This document shows, one piece after another, positions 1-10,828 of a stretch of 64,000 nt of DNA. The position numbers and the translations under genes are program-made. Each line of letters opens with the position of its first letter. Positions within the stretch are counted from its first letter, which is position 1. The notes under the pieces were generated by a model. It saw nothing but the letters and a program-made list of their open reading frames with translations, searched no databases and was not told where the DNA came from. This DNA is from Cymodocea nodosa (Eukaryota > Streptophyta > Magnoliopsida > Alismatales > Cymodoceaceae): positions 18,019,501-18,083,500 of the forward strand of contig JAZBRI010000003.1 in assembly GCA_036874045.1 (NCBI GenBank), in the 5' to 3' direction.

Positions 1-1
1 G

Positions 2-661
2 AAATCTTTATTAGAATCTACTTGTCAAAATAGATTTTTAAAATTGTGTAGTGAAGAAGCATGGGCATACTTAGAAAAATTTGCAAAAAGAACTATACAG
101 TGGGAAAACTCAGCTGAAGTTATTGCAGATAAAAGAATATTGCCAAGGGGAATGCATGAAATAGATTCAAGCACTATGCTTGAAGTGAAATTAACTGAAT
201 TAACAAAGAAAATAGAAGAGTTATCATTAAATCAAAAACTAGCAAAAAAGAATGCAAACATTAATGATCTAGATATTATTTATGCTAGAAACTAGAAAGA
301 TATCTTTAGAAATTCTTATAACCCTAATTGGAGAAATCACTCGAATTTATCTTGGAGAAACAATAATTTCCAGGGAGGAGAAAATATAAATGAGAAGAAT
401 ATAAGTTATGAAGCATTAATTGAACAAGGATCTAGAATAGAGAAATTAGAAAAGATAATCCAACAATTAAACAATCGTCTAGATTTTGTATTTGGAAATG
501 CTGCAATTCAAAATCAAAATATAAATGGAAATATACCCCCTAGACAGAAAGAATCAATGAAAGTTAGACCTACTAGAGGATTGCTAATGCAAGCAAAACC
601 TAACCTTATTAACAGAACTGTTAATGAAATTGATGCCTCTTCTTGGAGGGTAGCTGAATGA
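2..661 (+). pseudogene. gypsy (Athila-like) gag C-terminal remnant, family A copy 1
   Basis: Reading frames with interruptions encode a peptide containing CSEEAWAYLEKFAKRTIQWE, then NSYNPNWRNHSNLSW, then EALIEQGSRIEKLEK. The YNPxWRNHxNxSW block is characteristic of the end of gag in plant Athila-like Ty3/gypsy elements. Stops (for example at 292-294) and a frame change show it is dead. The gene enters from outside the window, so the N-terminal part is not visible. No protease, RT or integrase follows: the next coding-like sequence is an F-box ORF. The same gag tail recurs at 8,738 and 30,681. Confidence 0.8.
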
Positions 662-746
662 AGCAGTATATCTGAAGTAACTATATATTTATATAAGTTT
701 ATTTGTAGTTAATAGTATCGTTGTGTTATGCCCTAATTCCACGAGG

Positions 747-806
747 GTATGTAGTAGTTATGTTAATTTTTGTCTCTGCTAAATTTTTTGTGTTTATGTA
801 ATACAG
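747..806 (+). other. intron-like leader before F-box copy 1
   Basis: A GTATGT donor-like site follows ACGAGG, and a TACAG acceptor-like site ends ten bases before the F-box ATG. The same arrangement is kept at 9,153-9,209 and 31,340-31,394. The 55-60 nt length is at the lower limit for plant introns, so splicing is only a suggestion. Confidence 0.35.
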
Positions 807-815
807 AATCAACAA

Positions 816-1952
816 ATGGAATTGATGCAATTACCATAGGATGCACTAAGTGAAGTACTAAGTAACTTGTCAGCTAAAGATCTGTGCAGGTTGTGTTGTG
901 TATCAAAGGAAATTAAAGACTGTGTTAGAGAAAAATATTTTCATAGACTACAAGTTGCAAAAATGACTAAGATTAGAGATGGATTCATATGGAAGTCATT
1001 TAATCATAGTTCAATCAGCCATGAATATCTGAAAATGGAAGAAACTACTAGAATTCCAACTAATACATTAGAAGGAATAGATCATATTTTGGGGATGGAT
1101 GAAGGATTAATTATATATCGGACCAAACCAAGGTATGCAATTCTATTACCTAATATTTTGATCAAAAATCCTAACACAAGAGAAAAATGGAATATAGGAA
1201 GACCTAATAGATATGAAGTACCAACTAAAAATTGTGGGTCGACTTTAATATTTTCTGATAAAAACCCGACCATTCTTGAAAAATTATATTATTGGAGACC
1301 TACAAGAAATTGGGTTGAAGATTTATGCTTGAGTGTGTATAATTTTCTGAATAGATCTTGGACTGAAAACACTATGATATATCTAGGATAGAAATCATTA
1401 ATTAACAACATGCATGTCATACTTGATGGATATATATATCTAGTCTCAGATATATCAGTTGCATTTAGATTTGATTTATACATAGTAAGCATAGATAGTT
1501 ATGATGAATATATAGAAATTTTGCCTATACCATGAGAAATAGCTAAACCACCATCTACAGAATTTGATAAAATTCAAATAGGGATGTGGTATAATGAATA
1601 TGATGATCCTACTTTATGTCTGATAAGATGGTGGGATGAGTTGATGAAATTTCAAATATGGATCATGAAAGACATAAATGAATGGAAGTGGGAAGAGGAA
1701 TATATTGAAATAGATGTAGAAATAGAAACTGCTACATTATCCTAGAACCGAAAAGGATCCTGTTCTGCACTTCATTTCATTAATGGTAATACACTTGTAT
1801 TTAGCATTGATAATATATTGCAAGTTTACAAATTAAGAAGGAACACAAACTGCATTAAAATAGAATTAATAGCAAGAAGAATTATGCCTAAAAAATTTGC
1901 TTGGATTGACACGTTTATTCTATTTGTTTCTACTTTTCAATCATGTTCTTAA
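816..1952 (+). pseudogene. F-box / F-box-associated protein pseudogene carried by family A copy 1
   Basis: From ATG 816 to TAA 1950-1952 one frame of 379 codons holds throughout, broken only by stops at 837, 1389, 1533 and 1743. Residues 6-45 match the plant F-box consensus (LPxDxLxEVLSNLxAKDLCRLCCVxKE). The C-terminal two thirds look like an F-box-associated domain: LYIVSIDSY, then FQIWIMKDINEWKWEEEYIEID, where such proteins have an 'IWVMKEY..W' motif. F-box proteins normally present substrates to SCF ubiquitin ligases. It lies between gag and the 3' LTR, where pol would be expected, in the same orientation. Two more damaged copies (9,221; 31,406) occupy the same place, so the ORF travels with the element. 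It could be a captured host gene or a very divergent extra ORF; the F-box match favours capture. Confidence 0.75.
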
Positions 1953-3699
1953 GGTATGATTTTGTGCTTTTAATGTTGTGTTTTCTGCATTTACTTTTAG
2001 AAAAATTTTAGTTTTAGTTTATTTTATAAAAAAACCAAAAAATAAAATAAAATATCAATCCAGTTTGTTGGTATCTGTGCTGGGAAACCAACTAGGTTGC
2101 TTGTGAGCCACCAAAGGCGTAGGAGCTTGGGTTCCACAAAAGATAATGATTTATAAATATCTATTAACTATTATTTTGTTATATATTCTACTTTTATCTA
2201 CGAATAACAAGTTTTTTAGAATCAAAAATTGGAATATGTAGAAGGAGATACAAACGAAACAAGGTATGTAACTGATTACTTATCCTGAATTTAGATTTAA
2301 ACTCATTCATTGAGTTAGGTGCTAAATCAACGAAACTGTATTCATGTCCGCTACAATTACTATATTTATTGTCAAATCTTTTACATTGAGTACAATGCAA
2401 AATGTAGAAATAGGGGAGAGGTAATTAAAGTAACAGTCATGTAAGTTTGATAATTAAAGGAATTAAAATTTACTTGTTGTAACTATCCGATAATTGAGAC
2501 TATAAAATTTTTATAAACTGTAACTACTTGAATGTTATATTTAGAAGGCTATATAAGATGCTATAGAATTTACTATTTATGCAAATCTAGATATAGTATC
2601 TTATGTTTTTTTTTTTTTTTTCTGAATTTCATGAGTTCAATAGTTTCACAATTTTAAAATGAAATCAGAATGCTTAATGAAAAATCAGTAAATTATCTAA
2701 AGTCCTGAAAGAGCTGAGATATGAATTCTAGATTAAATGAAACACATATGATTAAAGATACATTTAATTTGACTAATTAAACTTGTAGAATGATTTATGT
2801 GTAGATCTTATTAAACTATAGAAAAAGTATGAGCTTATTGTTATGGATTTATATTTTCAGTAAATGATAAAAGTAGGACTATATGAGATTGGTGTTTTAT
2901 TGCTTCTCTATTAATGAAATACATACATACACTGTATGTGATCTATGTTTGTAAAAAAAAAAAAAAACTTTGAGTGTTTATTGACTTGTTTGATCATGAG
3001 ACTTTTATACTTGAGCAAAGAGGTATGTAAGGATTGTTGACTTGAAAAAGGACTCTTGAAATCTGGCAACCTAAGATCTTGATCAGATCTGGGATTGTTG
3101 ACTAAAAGCTCGTTACATGGGTACATTAGAAAGCTTTTGTATGATTCAAGCTTGTCAAATTAACTTTTAAAGTACAAAAATACATATACTGTTTTGAAAA
3201 GATACAAGTGTTTTGTGAAATACAGATATCTTTTGAATCGAGTATATTTTTTGTTATCTAGAATTGCTGAAATATGAATCTAAGAATTGACCTTTGAAGT
3301 TGTTTAATGGAGATACAATTCTTTATTCTACTTGTCTTAATCATATTAAATTGGATTGTACTTTGATTCTTATGTTGTTGAAATTTCTTCTAGAAATCTT
3401 ATTGGAAAATTTAGGATGACAGATGATGAAAAGAAGAACAAACGATAATATAATTAACACCTATGTGATGATGATATACTTTGTATGTAATTTGCTTATA
3501 TTCAAAGTATATTTGCAGGTTGAAGAGGAGAAAATAACGTTAAAACAGATTACTGAAATATACAGAATATCTATATAATAATACAAGTTCTTATGCTGAA
3601 CAAAAGAAAAAAGGAAGAATTAATTCTAGCACTTTTAGAAAGACCAATTAATTAGATCTTAGTTTGCTAAGGGACTAGAAAAATTTAGGTATGGGGGAG
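1953..3699 (+). other. non-coding 3' tail of family A copy 1, including a module shared with copia B
   Basis: No ORF is supported. From about 2,455 to 3,660 the sequence aligns by eye with 9,600-10,790, 34,380-35,570 and, more distantly, with 21,600-22,640 inside the copia B element. Landmarks are the TTGATCAGATCTGGGATTG block near 3,078 and GCTCTTGTATGATTCAAGC-like sequence near 3,135. It ends in the purine-rich ATGGGGGAG (3,691-3,699), a polypurine-tract candidate directly before the LTR. Confidence 0.7.
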
Positions 3700-6600
3700 T
3701 GTTTAGAATGAAAAAGTGCATAATATTAACAATTAAATGATGGTTAATTGCATAATATTTAGCTTATCATATGAGAATTAAGCTATTTAGTTATAAGTGC
3801 ACTCTTATATGCTTTAAAGAAAAAATCTGCTTAATTTCAGGGAATTAATGTTAATTTAGAGCATTTCTGAACTATCGGTAAATTGCAGGCTGTGAAATTC
3901 TTAAGTTTCCGAAATTGCAGCTAGGCATCGAATAGTTAAATTTATGCACGTATTGAATTTAAATGTTTTATTATGTTACGTGAGATGCACATGTTTAACT
4001 CGTTAAGTTAGCATAACTGTACACATTGAGTTACATGAATACACACTAAGGTAACGTGTTAGGCTAGTGGCTTATTTGTTTATTTTACGTGTTTTATAGT
4101 TAAATCAATGAAGTAAGTCCGTTGAGTTATCTGTAACTCCATGGACCATTTATTTTCTAATATGCCACTGTAGCGGTTACAGAAACAGGGCATTCAAAGG
4201 AAAACCACGATTGCACGTATCATGTAAGAAATCGCTCAAGGAAGGAAGAAGAAATCATCATCATTGATATGAATGAAGGAAATCTAACCAATCATTCAAG
4301 TAGAAATAGTTTCCACTGAAGAAATATAAAAGAAAAGAAGAAAAAAGGAGTAGGTGTGTGTGGCCGATGGGTGTGGTTAGTGTGTGCAGAGGAGGATCAC
4401 TAGGTTTTCAGCAGGTAGCATCAGCAATTCTCTAAAGTACCACACCAACCATCTCCACCACCACCATAATCACCAACCATTGGAGGTGTAGGATCATATG
4501 GCTACACAAGAGGGGGGGTGAATTGTGTATCTTTAATATTTTCTGAAATATAATTGAAACTTTAAAACTCAAAAACAAGTCGAGACATTGTTTTCATAAA
4601 ATCATTTTTATTCAAGGTTTCAATTACAATATACAATTCAATTCTCCTTAGAAATTGTAGATGCAATTATATTTCGATACCATGTATCATCTAAACAATT
4701 TCATAACTACAAACAGAGAAAACTAATTTGCAGAATTTAAAACTTTTCTCCCTATTTGAGATCTTTCTTCTTCTTCTTTTTCTTCTTCAGCAATTCTTTA
4801 GTGACGAATATCTTGTCTTTTCATGCTTCACCGAATTTGCTTTCTTCTGACACTTCAAATCTTCAGTGACGAAAATCTTACCTTTTTATGCTTCACTGAA
4901 CTTTCTTCCACTTGAGAGATTTTCTCGAAGATGTGTTTTTGATCCTTGGAAAAGATTTTTCTTTTGGTGTGCAGGGATGGTTTGATCCTTGAAAAGATTT
5001 TTCTTTTTGTGTGCAAGGATAAATTGATCAATGAGAATTCTATGCCTTTTATACTGTATCTTCATTTCATGCATATCCTTCACATTTAACCACTACCAGC
5101 TTTCCACTTCTCCACGTCTTTTCTTTTTCCTTCATCGAAACACACACGTTCTAACCCACGTTTATATTTTGAATTTTCTTTAATCATCAGTCCCGGATCT
5201 CTGAAAAATTTCCTACAAAATAAACTTTCTCGTCCAAAAGTTTTTCATCAATATAATAAGAAGTCGTTACTTTAATGTTAACTAAACGAGTAATACAAGT
5301 ATATATATAACTTAACGTTTCTAACTTAACGAGTTCCTCATGTGCCATTTCACGTGACAAGTACTGTAGCTAACTCAACGAACTAAGTCTGTGGTGTTAT
5401 GCTATCTCAACGAACCATCTCTGTTGTGTTATGATAACTCAACAAACCATTTCCGTTGTGTTATGATAACTCAACGAACCAGTAATAAACAAATGTTTTT
5501 ATAATAAAAATTTTACCACGTGCAAAAATAACAACTTAAGTTTATAACGCTAACCTAACACGTTGCCTTAGTGTTAAATATAGCAACTCAACGCGTTTAG
5601 TTATGTTAACTTAACGAGTTAAACATGAGCACCTCACGTGATACAATACAACATTCGTAACTTATAATTTCACCACGTGTATAACACTAACTTAACAAGT
5701 TCGTCTCTTCTTTTACTCACTAACTTAACGAGTTATCACGTGACCAATTTTAACCTTTAAGCCTCTAACTTAACGAGTTCTCACGTGACCTCTATACAAA
5801 CAAAACTCTAACTTAACGAGTTGTCTAAACGTGCACTGTTCATGATACAGAAGATATAACATTAAAACATATCATGCTTTTCAATAAAAGCACACGTTAA
5901 CTTAACATTTAGCTAAATGAGAAATTAATGCAACGAAACGACTAGTTATTAACTTCAGATCCAATACAGACAAGTATTTATATCAGTAAGCTTTTTCTGT
6001 ATTAATTGATGATTTTAATTTCTTTTCACAAGCAATAGTAATTGAGGAAATATGATTATTTTCATTCAGCACACATCATCAAAACAAAAATACTCAACAG
6101 GTGGTTTGTGAGGATACTTTCCTAATGTCAAGTCGATTCCAAGCCAAACACAGTGCTTGACAACCACTGTAAGGAGTGATCGCGTCACATGAAGGGAAGC
6201 CATTTTCACGAAGCATCGACTCATATCTCAAGAGATTGTAAAGCTTCTAGCCTTGGTTCCGGGTTGATGCCAATATGTTGAAGAGTAGATCATCTTGCAA
6301 TTTTGGACTTGCGATTCTATAAGGAGAGGAGACAAAATTGTAAGTGGTTTAATTTTTAATGGTTTAATCGTGTCGCATGTAGTGACGGAAGTATTTACTG
6401 TCGACTGAGATTACTTTATGTTTCACCTATTACCCATTTTCATGCTCATATCAAAACAAAAATACCAAAAATAACTTATCTATGTTTGTATTTTGTATTT
6501 TGGTATTGTATTGTTTGTTTTGTATCGTGATTAATGTTATCTTTGTCAGTGTTGTGAATATTTTATGTTTGTTTTAGTTTTACAGTTTATTTAAATTGGT

Positions 6601-7125
6601 TCGTTCAATTGACTTAAATATTTTAATAATTACTATTTGAATTATTTGAATATTAGTATTGCCTAATGATAAATCTAGTGTTTACTAACATTAAAGAGCT
6701 TAATTGATGTTATTTACAATCTGTGGAACCGCCCAAGGGTTGGCCGAATTCCTCTATGAATAGCAATATTAAATAGGAAAGACAGACTCGTGGAGTTAAC
6801 TTAAGTCCACAAGGTTAGTCCACTGAGTTAGCCATAACTCAACGAACTTAGTCTATTGAGTTAATTGTAACTCAATAGAGATCTTATTGAATATATACAT
6901 TTGATTGTTAAAAACGGAACAGTTCGCAATTCTTAAGCAATTCCCTGTGAGATCGACTTGTACTTACACACTAATGCAATAGACACTATGCACTTGCAGT
7001 TAAAATACAAATTGAAATTAATATCTAATTTGTGTGAAAGGTTGTTTGTTTACTTCTAAAAAGGAATTTAATGATATAGGCATAAAGATAAATTAACTAA
7101 GTAAAAATAGAAGTTAACAAATCCA
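3700..7125 (+). repeat. LTR A1, gypsy family A, interrupted by a solo LTR B
   Basis: Begins TGTTTAGAATG right after a polypurine tract and matches LTR A2 (10,829-13,075) and A3 (35,609) along its length. A TATA-like TATAAAAG lies at 4,325-4,332. The terminal CTAAACA seen in A2 is degraded here, so the end near 7,125 is approximate. After removing the inserted solo LTR (4,487-6,099 plus 5-bp duplication) the LTR is about 1.8 kb. It serves as right flank of internal 1 and left flank of internal 2. Confidence 0.8.
4487..6099 (-). repeat. solo LTR of copia family B inside LTR A1
   Basis: Begins TGTAGGATCATATG and ends AATACTCAACA, the reverse complements of the ends of the family B LTRs at 16,726-18,484 and 25,839-27,597. 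It is flanked by GGAGG (4,482-4,486) and GGTGG (6,100-6,104), a 5-bp target duplication with one mismatch. LTR A2 shows the empty site (near 11,760). Length is 1,613 bp against 1,759 bp; the missing part corresponds to the segment around 17,340-17,520. No internal sequence remains. Confidence 0.9.
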
Positions 7126-7133
7126 AGTTTTTC

Positions 7134-7183
7134 TAGCGCGTTGCTGGGTAACCAATCAAGTTTTCTGGTGCCGTGCTAGAGAT
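7134..7183 (+). other. tandem pair of tRNA-Asp-type primer-binding-site-like sequences
   Basis: Just after LTR A1, TAGCGCGTTGCTGGG (from 7,134) and TGGTGCCGTGCTAGAGAT (7,166-7,183) each resemble TGGCGCCGTTGCCGGGGA, the Athila-type site complementary to the 3' end of tRNA-Asp. Both are mutated. This marks the start of internal 2. Confidence 0.55.
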
Positions 7184-7199
7184 CCAAACAGTCATCGAA

Positions 7200-8737
7200 C
7201 AAATTGGATGGTTATGTCTCTCTCTCCTGGCTTTTTAGACAGTTATATTAGTAACTATTTGAAAAGTATTTATCTTCGATGAGTTAAGTTTTCTTATGTC
7301 TGGATATGATTTTTTTTACGATAAGTCTTTGAAATCCCTTTGGTTTCGGATAGTTAAGGTTTTTATTCTGGAGAGTTAGCTGTTTCTTTATTTTTAATAT
7401 ATTTTCGGTTACTTTCTTCTAAAGGAGACGTGTTAGTCTCTCATTGCTTGACTTAAGTGGTTTTTCAAAAGGTTACGATGTAACTATTCGAAAACTCTTA
7501 AGAATCGGAGAGTTATCTTTATAAGTATCCAAAAATTGTTTTAAGCTTCGGATGATTGAGTTTTCTTTTATTTTTTTCTGACTTAAGTGACTTTTCGGAA
7601 GGTTACCTGTGTAACTATCCGAAATGATTTAAGGATCGAAGAGTTATCTTTATAAGTATCTGAAACATGTCTACTCTATAGGATAGTTTATTTTTTAATA
7701 TTTTATAACGTAGTTTCTGAAGGACATATGTTTCATTTTTAATACATGACTTAAGTAGTTTTTTGGTAAGTTAGTTCTAACTATCCGAAATGATTTTGAG
7801 TTTTGGTAGGTTATCTATTTAAGTCTCCTATTTTCTGAAAGCCTCTAAAGATTTTATTTTTACAGAAACTGCAACTATTATTAATTGACTAATCTTTGTG
7901 GCAAGATATCTTTTGATTGCAGATCTCAACTTTATTATGATTGAAGGTTGCCGGAAATGAATTCCTACATAAGGCATCTGACCATTTCAGAATTCTTTCC
8001 ACTTATGCAAATCTCGAAGGAAAAATAAAAAGGATTTTTGCAGAAAACTGAAAGAGAGATACACAAAATTTTTCAATACTCGAAAGGAGAATTTGTCTGT
8101 TCAATAATTTTACTAACACCTTGAAGATTCGTCTGCAACAAAGTCCAGAAGATCATCAGTTGCAGATCCATCAAGAAATCTCCTCAGAGCTTCTATGTCA
8201 ACTCTTCATAGGAGTTGATCTAGTGTTGTGTGTCATTTTCATTTTCAGTCAGTGACTCTTGGTTTTTAATTGTATTCTCGTTTACTTAAAAACCGTCACT
8301 CACAAGGGTGTTATGAGTATACCTTCACAAGGTCATGGCCTTGGTAAAGAGAGTGAAGTGTGGTACTTCACTTGCTCAAGATTAAGGTCTTGAGTACATA
8401 AAAGTGGTGCTTTGTGTGAGGTTTTTGTTCAGCCTTTAAAAACATCTGTAAGGTTGTTGCTTAGCCTGCAAAAGCAAATTGTTTAAGGTTTGTGCTTAGC
8501 CTTAAAAGCACTTAGTGGAATTCTCGAGGTTGTGGCCTTGAGGAGTGGACTACCTAGTTTGGGGAACCACTATAAATCTCTTTGTGTTCTTTACTTTCTG
8601 CATTGCAAGTTTTAATTCCAAAATTAATTAATTAGGGTTCATTAGTGTCAACAACTCCGAAATTTTTTAAAAGCAAAATAAATTTTATTAGGACACTATT
8701 CACCCCCCCTCTAGTGTGTCATTTGATCCTTTCAACA
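7200..8737 (+). repeat. LTR-like block D within internal 2 (boundaries uncertain)
   Basis: The right end reads ATTCACCCCCCCTCTAGTG, then GATCCTTTCA, as in the 3' ends of Sirevirus-type copia LTRs, and the left part has no gag coding. It contains about three degenerate copies of a 130-165-bp unit starting with TGACTTAAGT (near 7,450, 7,582 and 7,743), each followed by TAACTATCCGAAA and a GAGTTATCTTTATAAG-like line. It replaces the 5' part of gag of internal 2. No clean target-site duplication was found, so a deletion probably accompanied or followed insertion. Confidence 0.55.
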
Positions 8738-9036
8738 ACAATTTCCAAGGAGGAGAAAATATAAATGACAAAAATATAAGTTATGAAGCATTAATTGAAC
8801 AAGGATCTAGAATTGAGAAATTAGAAAAGATAATTCAACAATTAAACAATCGCCTAGATCTTATATTTAGAAATGTTGTCATTCAAAATCAAAATATAAA
8901 TAGAAATATACCCCCTAGATAGAAGGAATCAATGGAAGTTAGATCTATTAGAGGATTGCCAATGCAAGTAGTACCTAACCTTGTCAACAGAACTGTTAAT
9001 GAAATTGATATCTCCTATGAGAGGGAAGCTGAATGA
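8738..9036 (+). pseudogene. gag C-terminal remnant, family A copy 2
   Basis: Encodes the same peptide as 382-661, including ISYEALIEQGSRIEKLEK and NQNINRNIPPR, with an in-frame TAG at 8,920-8,922. The upstream gag is missing because block D abuts it directly. The remnant ends at a TGA near 9,034. Confidence 0.75.
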
Positions 9037-9152
9037 AGCAGTATAACTAAAGTAACTATGTAAAATATAGTAAGTAAAATATATATATATAAAAAGAAAA
9101 AATGTAAGTTTAACTATAGTTAGTAATATCGTAGAGTTATGACTCCACGAGG

Positions 9153-9209
9153 GTAAGTATGTAGCTATGTTAATTTTGTCTTTGTTAAATTTTTATTTAT
9201 GTTATATAG
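9153..9209 (+). other. intron-like leader before F-box copy 2
   Basis: GTAAGT donor-like and TATAG acceptor-like sites stand in the same place as in the other two F-box copies. Only 57 nt long; tentative. Confidence 0.3.
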
Positions 9210-9220
9210 AATCACAACAG

Positions 9221-9590
9221 ATGAAATTGATGAAATTACCACTAGATACATTGAGGGAAGTATTGAGTAACCTGTTAGCTAAAGATTTGTGCAGATTGTG
9301 TTGTGTATTAAAGGAAATCAAAGACTATATCAGAGAAAAATATTTTCATGGACTACAAGCTACAAAAATGACTAAGATTAAAGATGGATTTTTATGGAAG
9401 TCATTTAATCATAGTTCAATCAGCTATGAATATCTGAATATGGAAGAAACTACTGGAATTCCACCCAATACATTAGAAGGAATAGATCATGTTATGGGAA
9501 TAGATGAATGATTAATTATTTACAAAACCAAACCAAGGTATGCAATTTTGTTACCTGATATTTTGATTAGAAATCCTATCACTAGAGAAG
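9221..9590 (+). pseudogene. F-box pseudogene copy 2, C-terminal domain deleted
   Basis: ATG 9221 opens a 96-codon frame to TGA 9509-9511. It contains the best preserved F-box of the three copies: LPLDTLREVLSNLLAKDLC followed by RLCCVLKEIKDYIREKYF. Beyond the stop the frame continues to about 9,590 (KPRYAILLPDILIRNP). There the sequence jumps directly into the non-coding tail, removing the F-box-associated region seen in copy 1. The isolated F-box peptide could in principle still be made, but nothing shows that it is. Confidence 0.75.
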
Positions 9591-10828
9591 GTATGCAATT
9601 GAAAATTTTTTTTTATGAATTTGCTATAACTATCTGATAATTGAGATTATCAAATATTTAAGAACTGTAACTGCTTGAATGTTATATTTTAAAATCTTAT
9701 ATAAGATGCTACAAAATGTTACTATTCATACAAATCTAGATATTGTATCTTATGTTTTTGTTGAATTTTATGAGTTTAACAGTTTCATGATTTTAAAAAG
9801 AAATCAGAATGCTTAACTAAAACTTAGTAAATTATTTGAAATCCTGAAAGAGGTGAAATGTTGATTTTTAGGTTGAATGAGATGCATATGATCAAGGATA
9901 CATTTAATTTGATTGATTAAACTTGTAGAATGATTTATGTGTAAATCTTATTAAACTACATAAAAAGTATGAGCTTATTAATATGGATTCATATTTTTAG
10001 TAAATAATAGAAGCAAGACTATACGAGATATTTGTTTTATTGCATCTGTATGAATGAAATACGTATATATACTGTGTTGAAAAGAAAAAAGAAAGAGAAA
10101 AACTTTACGAGTTTATTGACTTGTTTGATCACGAGCATTTTGTACTTGAGCAGATAGGTAAGGATTACTAACCTGAAAAAGGACTCTTTAAATCTGGCAA
10201 CCTAAGATCTTGATCAGATCTAGGATTGTTGACTAAAAGCTTGATACATGGGTACACTATAAAGCTCTTGTATGATTCAAGCTTTTCAAATTAACTTTTA
10301 AAGTACAAATATGCATATACTGTTCTGAAAAGATAAAAGTGTTTTGTGAAATACAGAAATCTTTTGAATCAAGTATATTTTCTATTATCTAAGATTGCTG
10401 AAGTATGAATCTAGATTAGACTTTTGAAGTTATTTATTTAAGATACAATTCATTATTCTACTTGTTTTAATCATATTGAATTGGATTATGTTTTGATTCG
10501 TATGTAGTTGAAATTTATTCTGGAAATTATATTGGAAAATACAAGATAATAGATGTTTGAAAAGAAAAAAAAGATGATAATATAATTAACACTTATGTGA
10601 TGCTAATATATTTTGTATGTAATTTACATATGTTTTAAATATATTTGTAGGTTGAAGAGGAGAAAACAATGTAAAATAGATTACTAAAAAATATAGAATA
10701 TCTATATAGTAATCTAATTTATGTATTTTGAAGAAACAAAAGGAAGAATTAATTCTAGCACTTTAGAAAAACCAACTAGTTAGTTCTTAGTTTGCTAAGA
10801 GACTAGCAAAATTTAAGTATGGGGGAAG
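9591..10828 (+). other. non-coding 3' tail of family A copy 2
   Basis: Collinear with 2,455-3,699 and 34,380-35,608, including the TTGATCAGATCTAGGATTG landmark near 10,211. Ends in the polypurine-like GGGGGAAG before LTR A2. No gene seen. Confidence 0.7.

Noticed and set aside
816..1952. Treating F-box copy 1 as an expressed host gene
   Set aside because: Four in-frame stops and a position between gag and LTR that repeats in two other copies.
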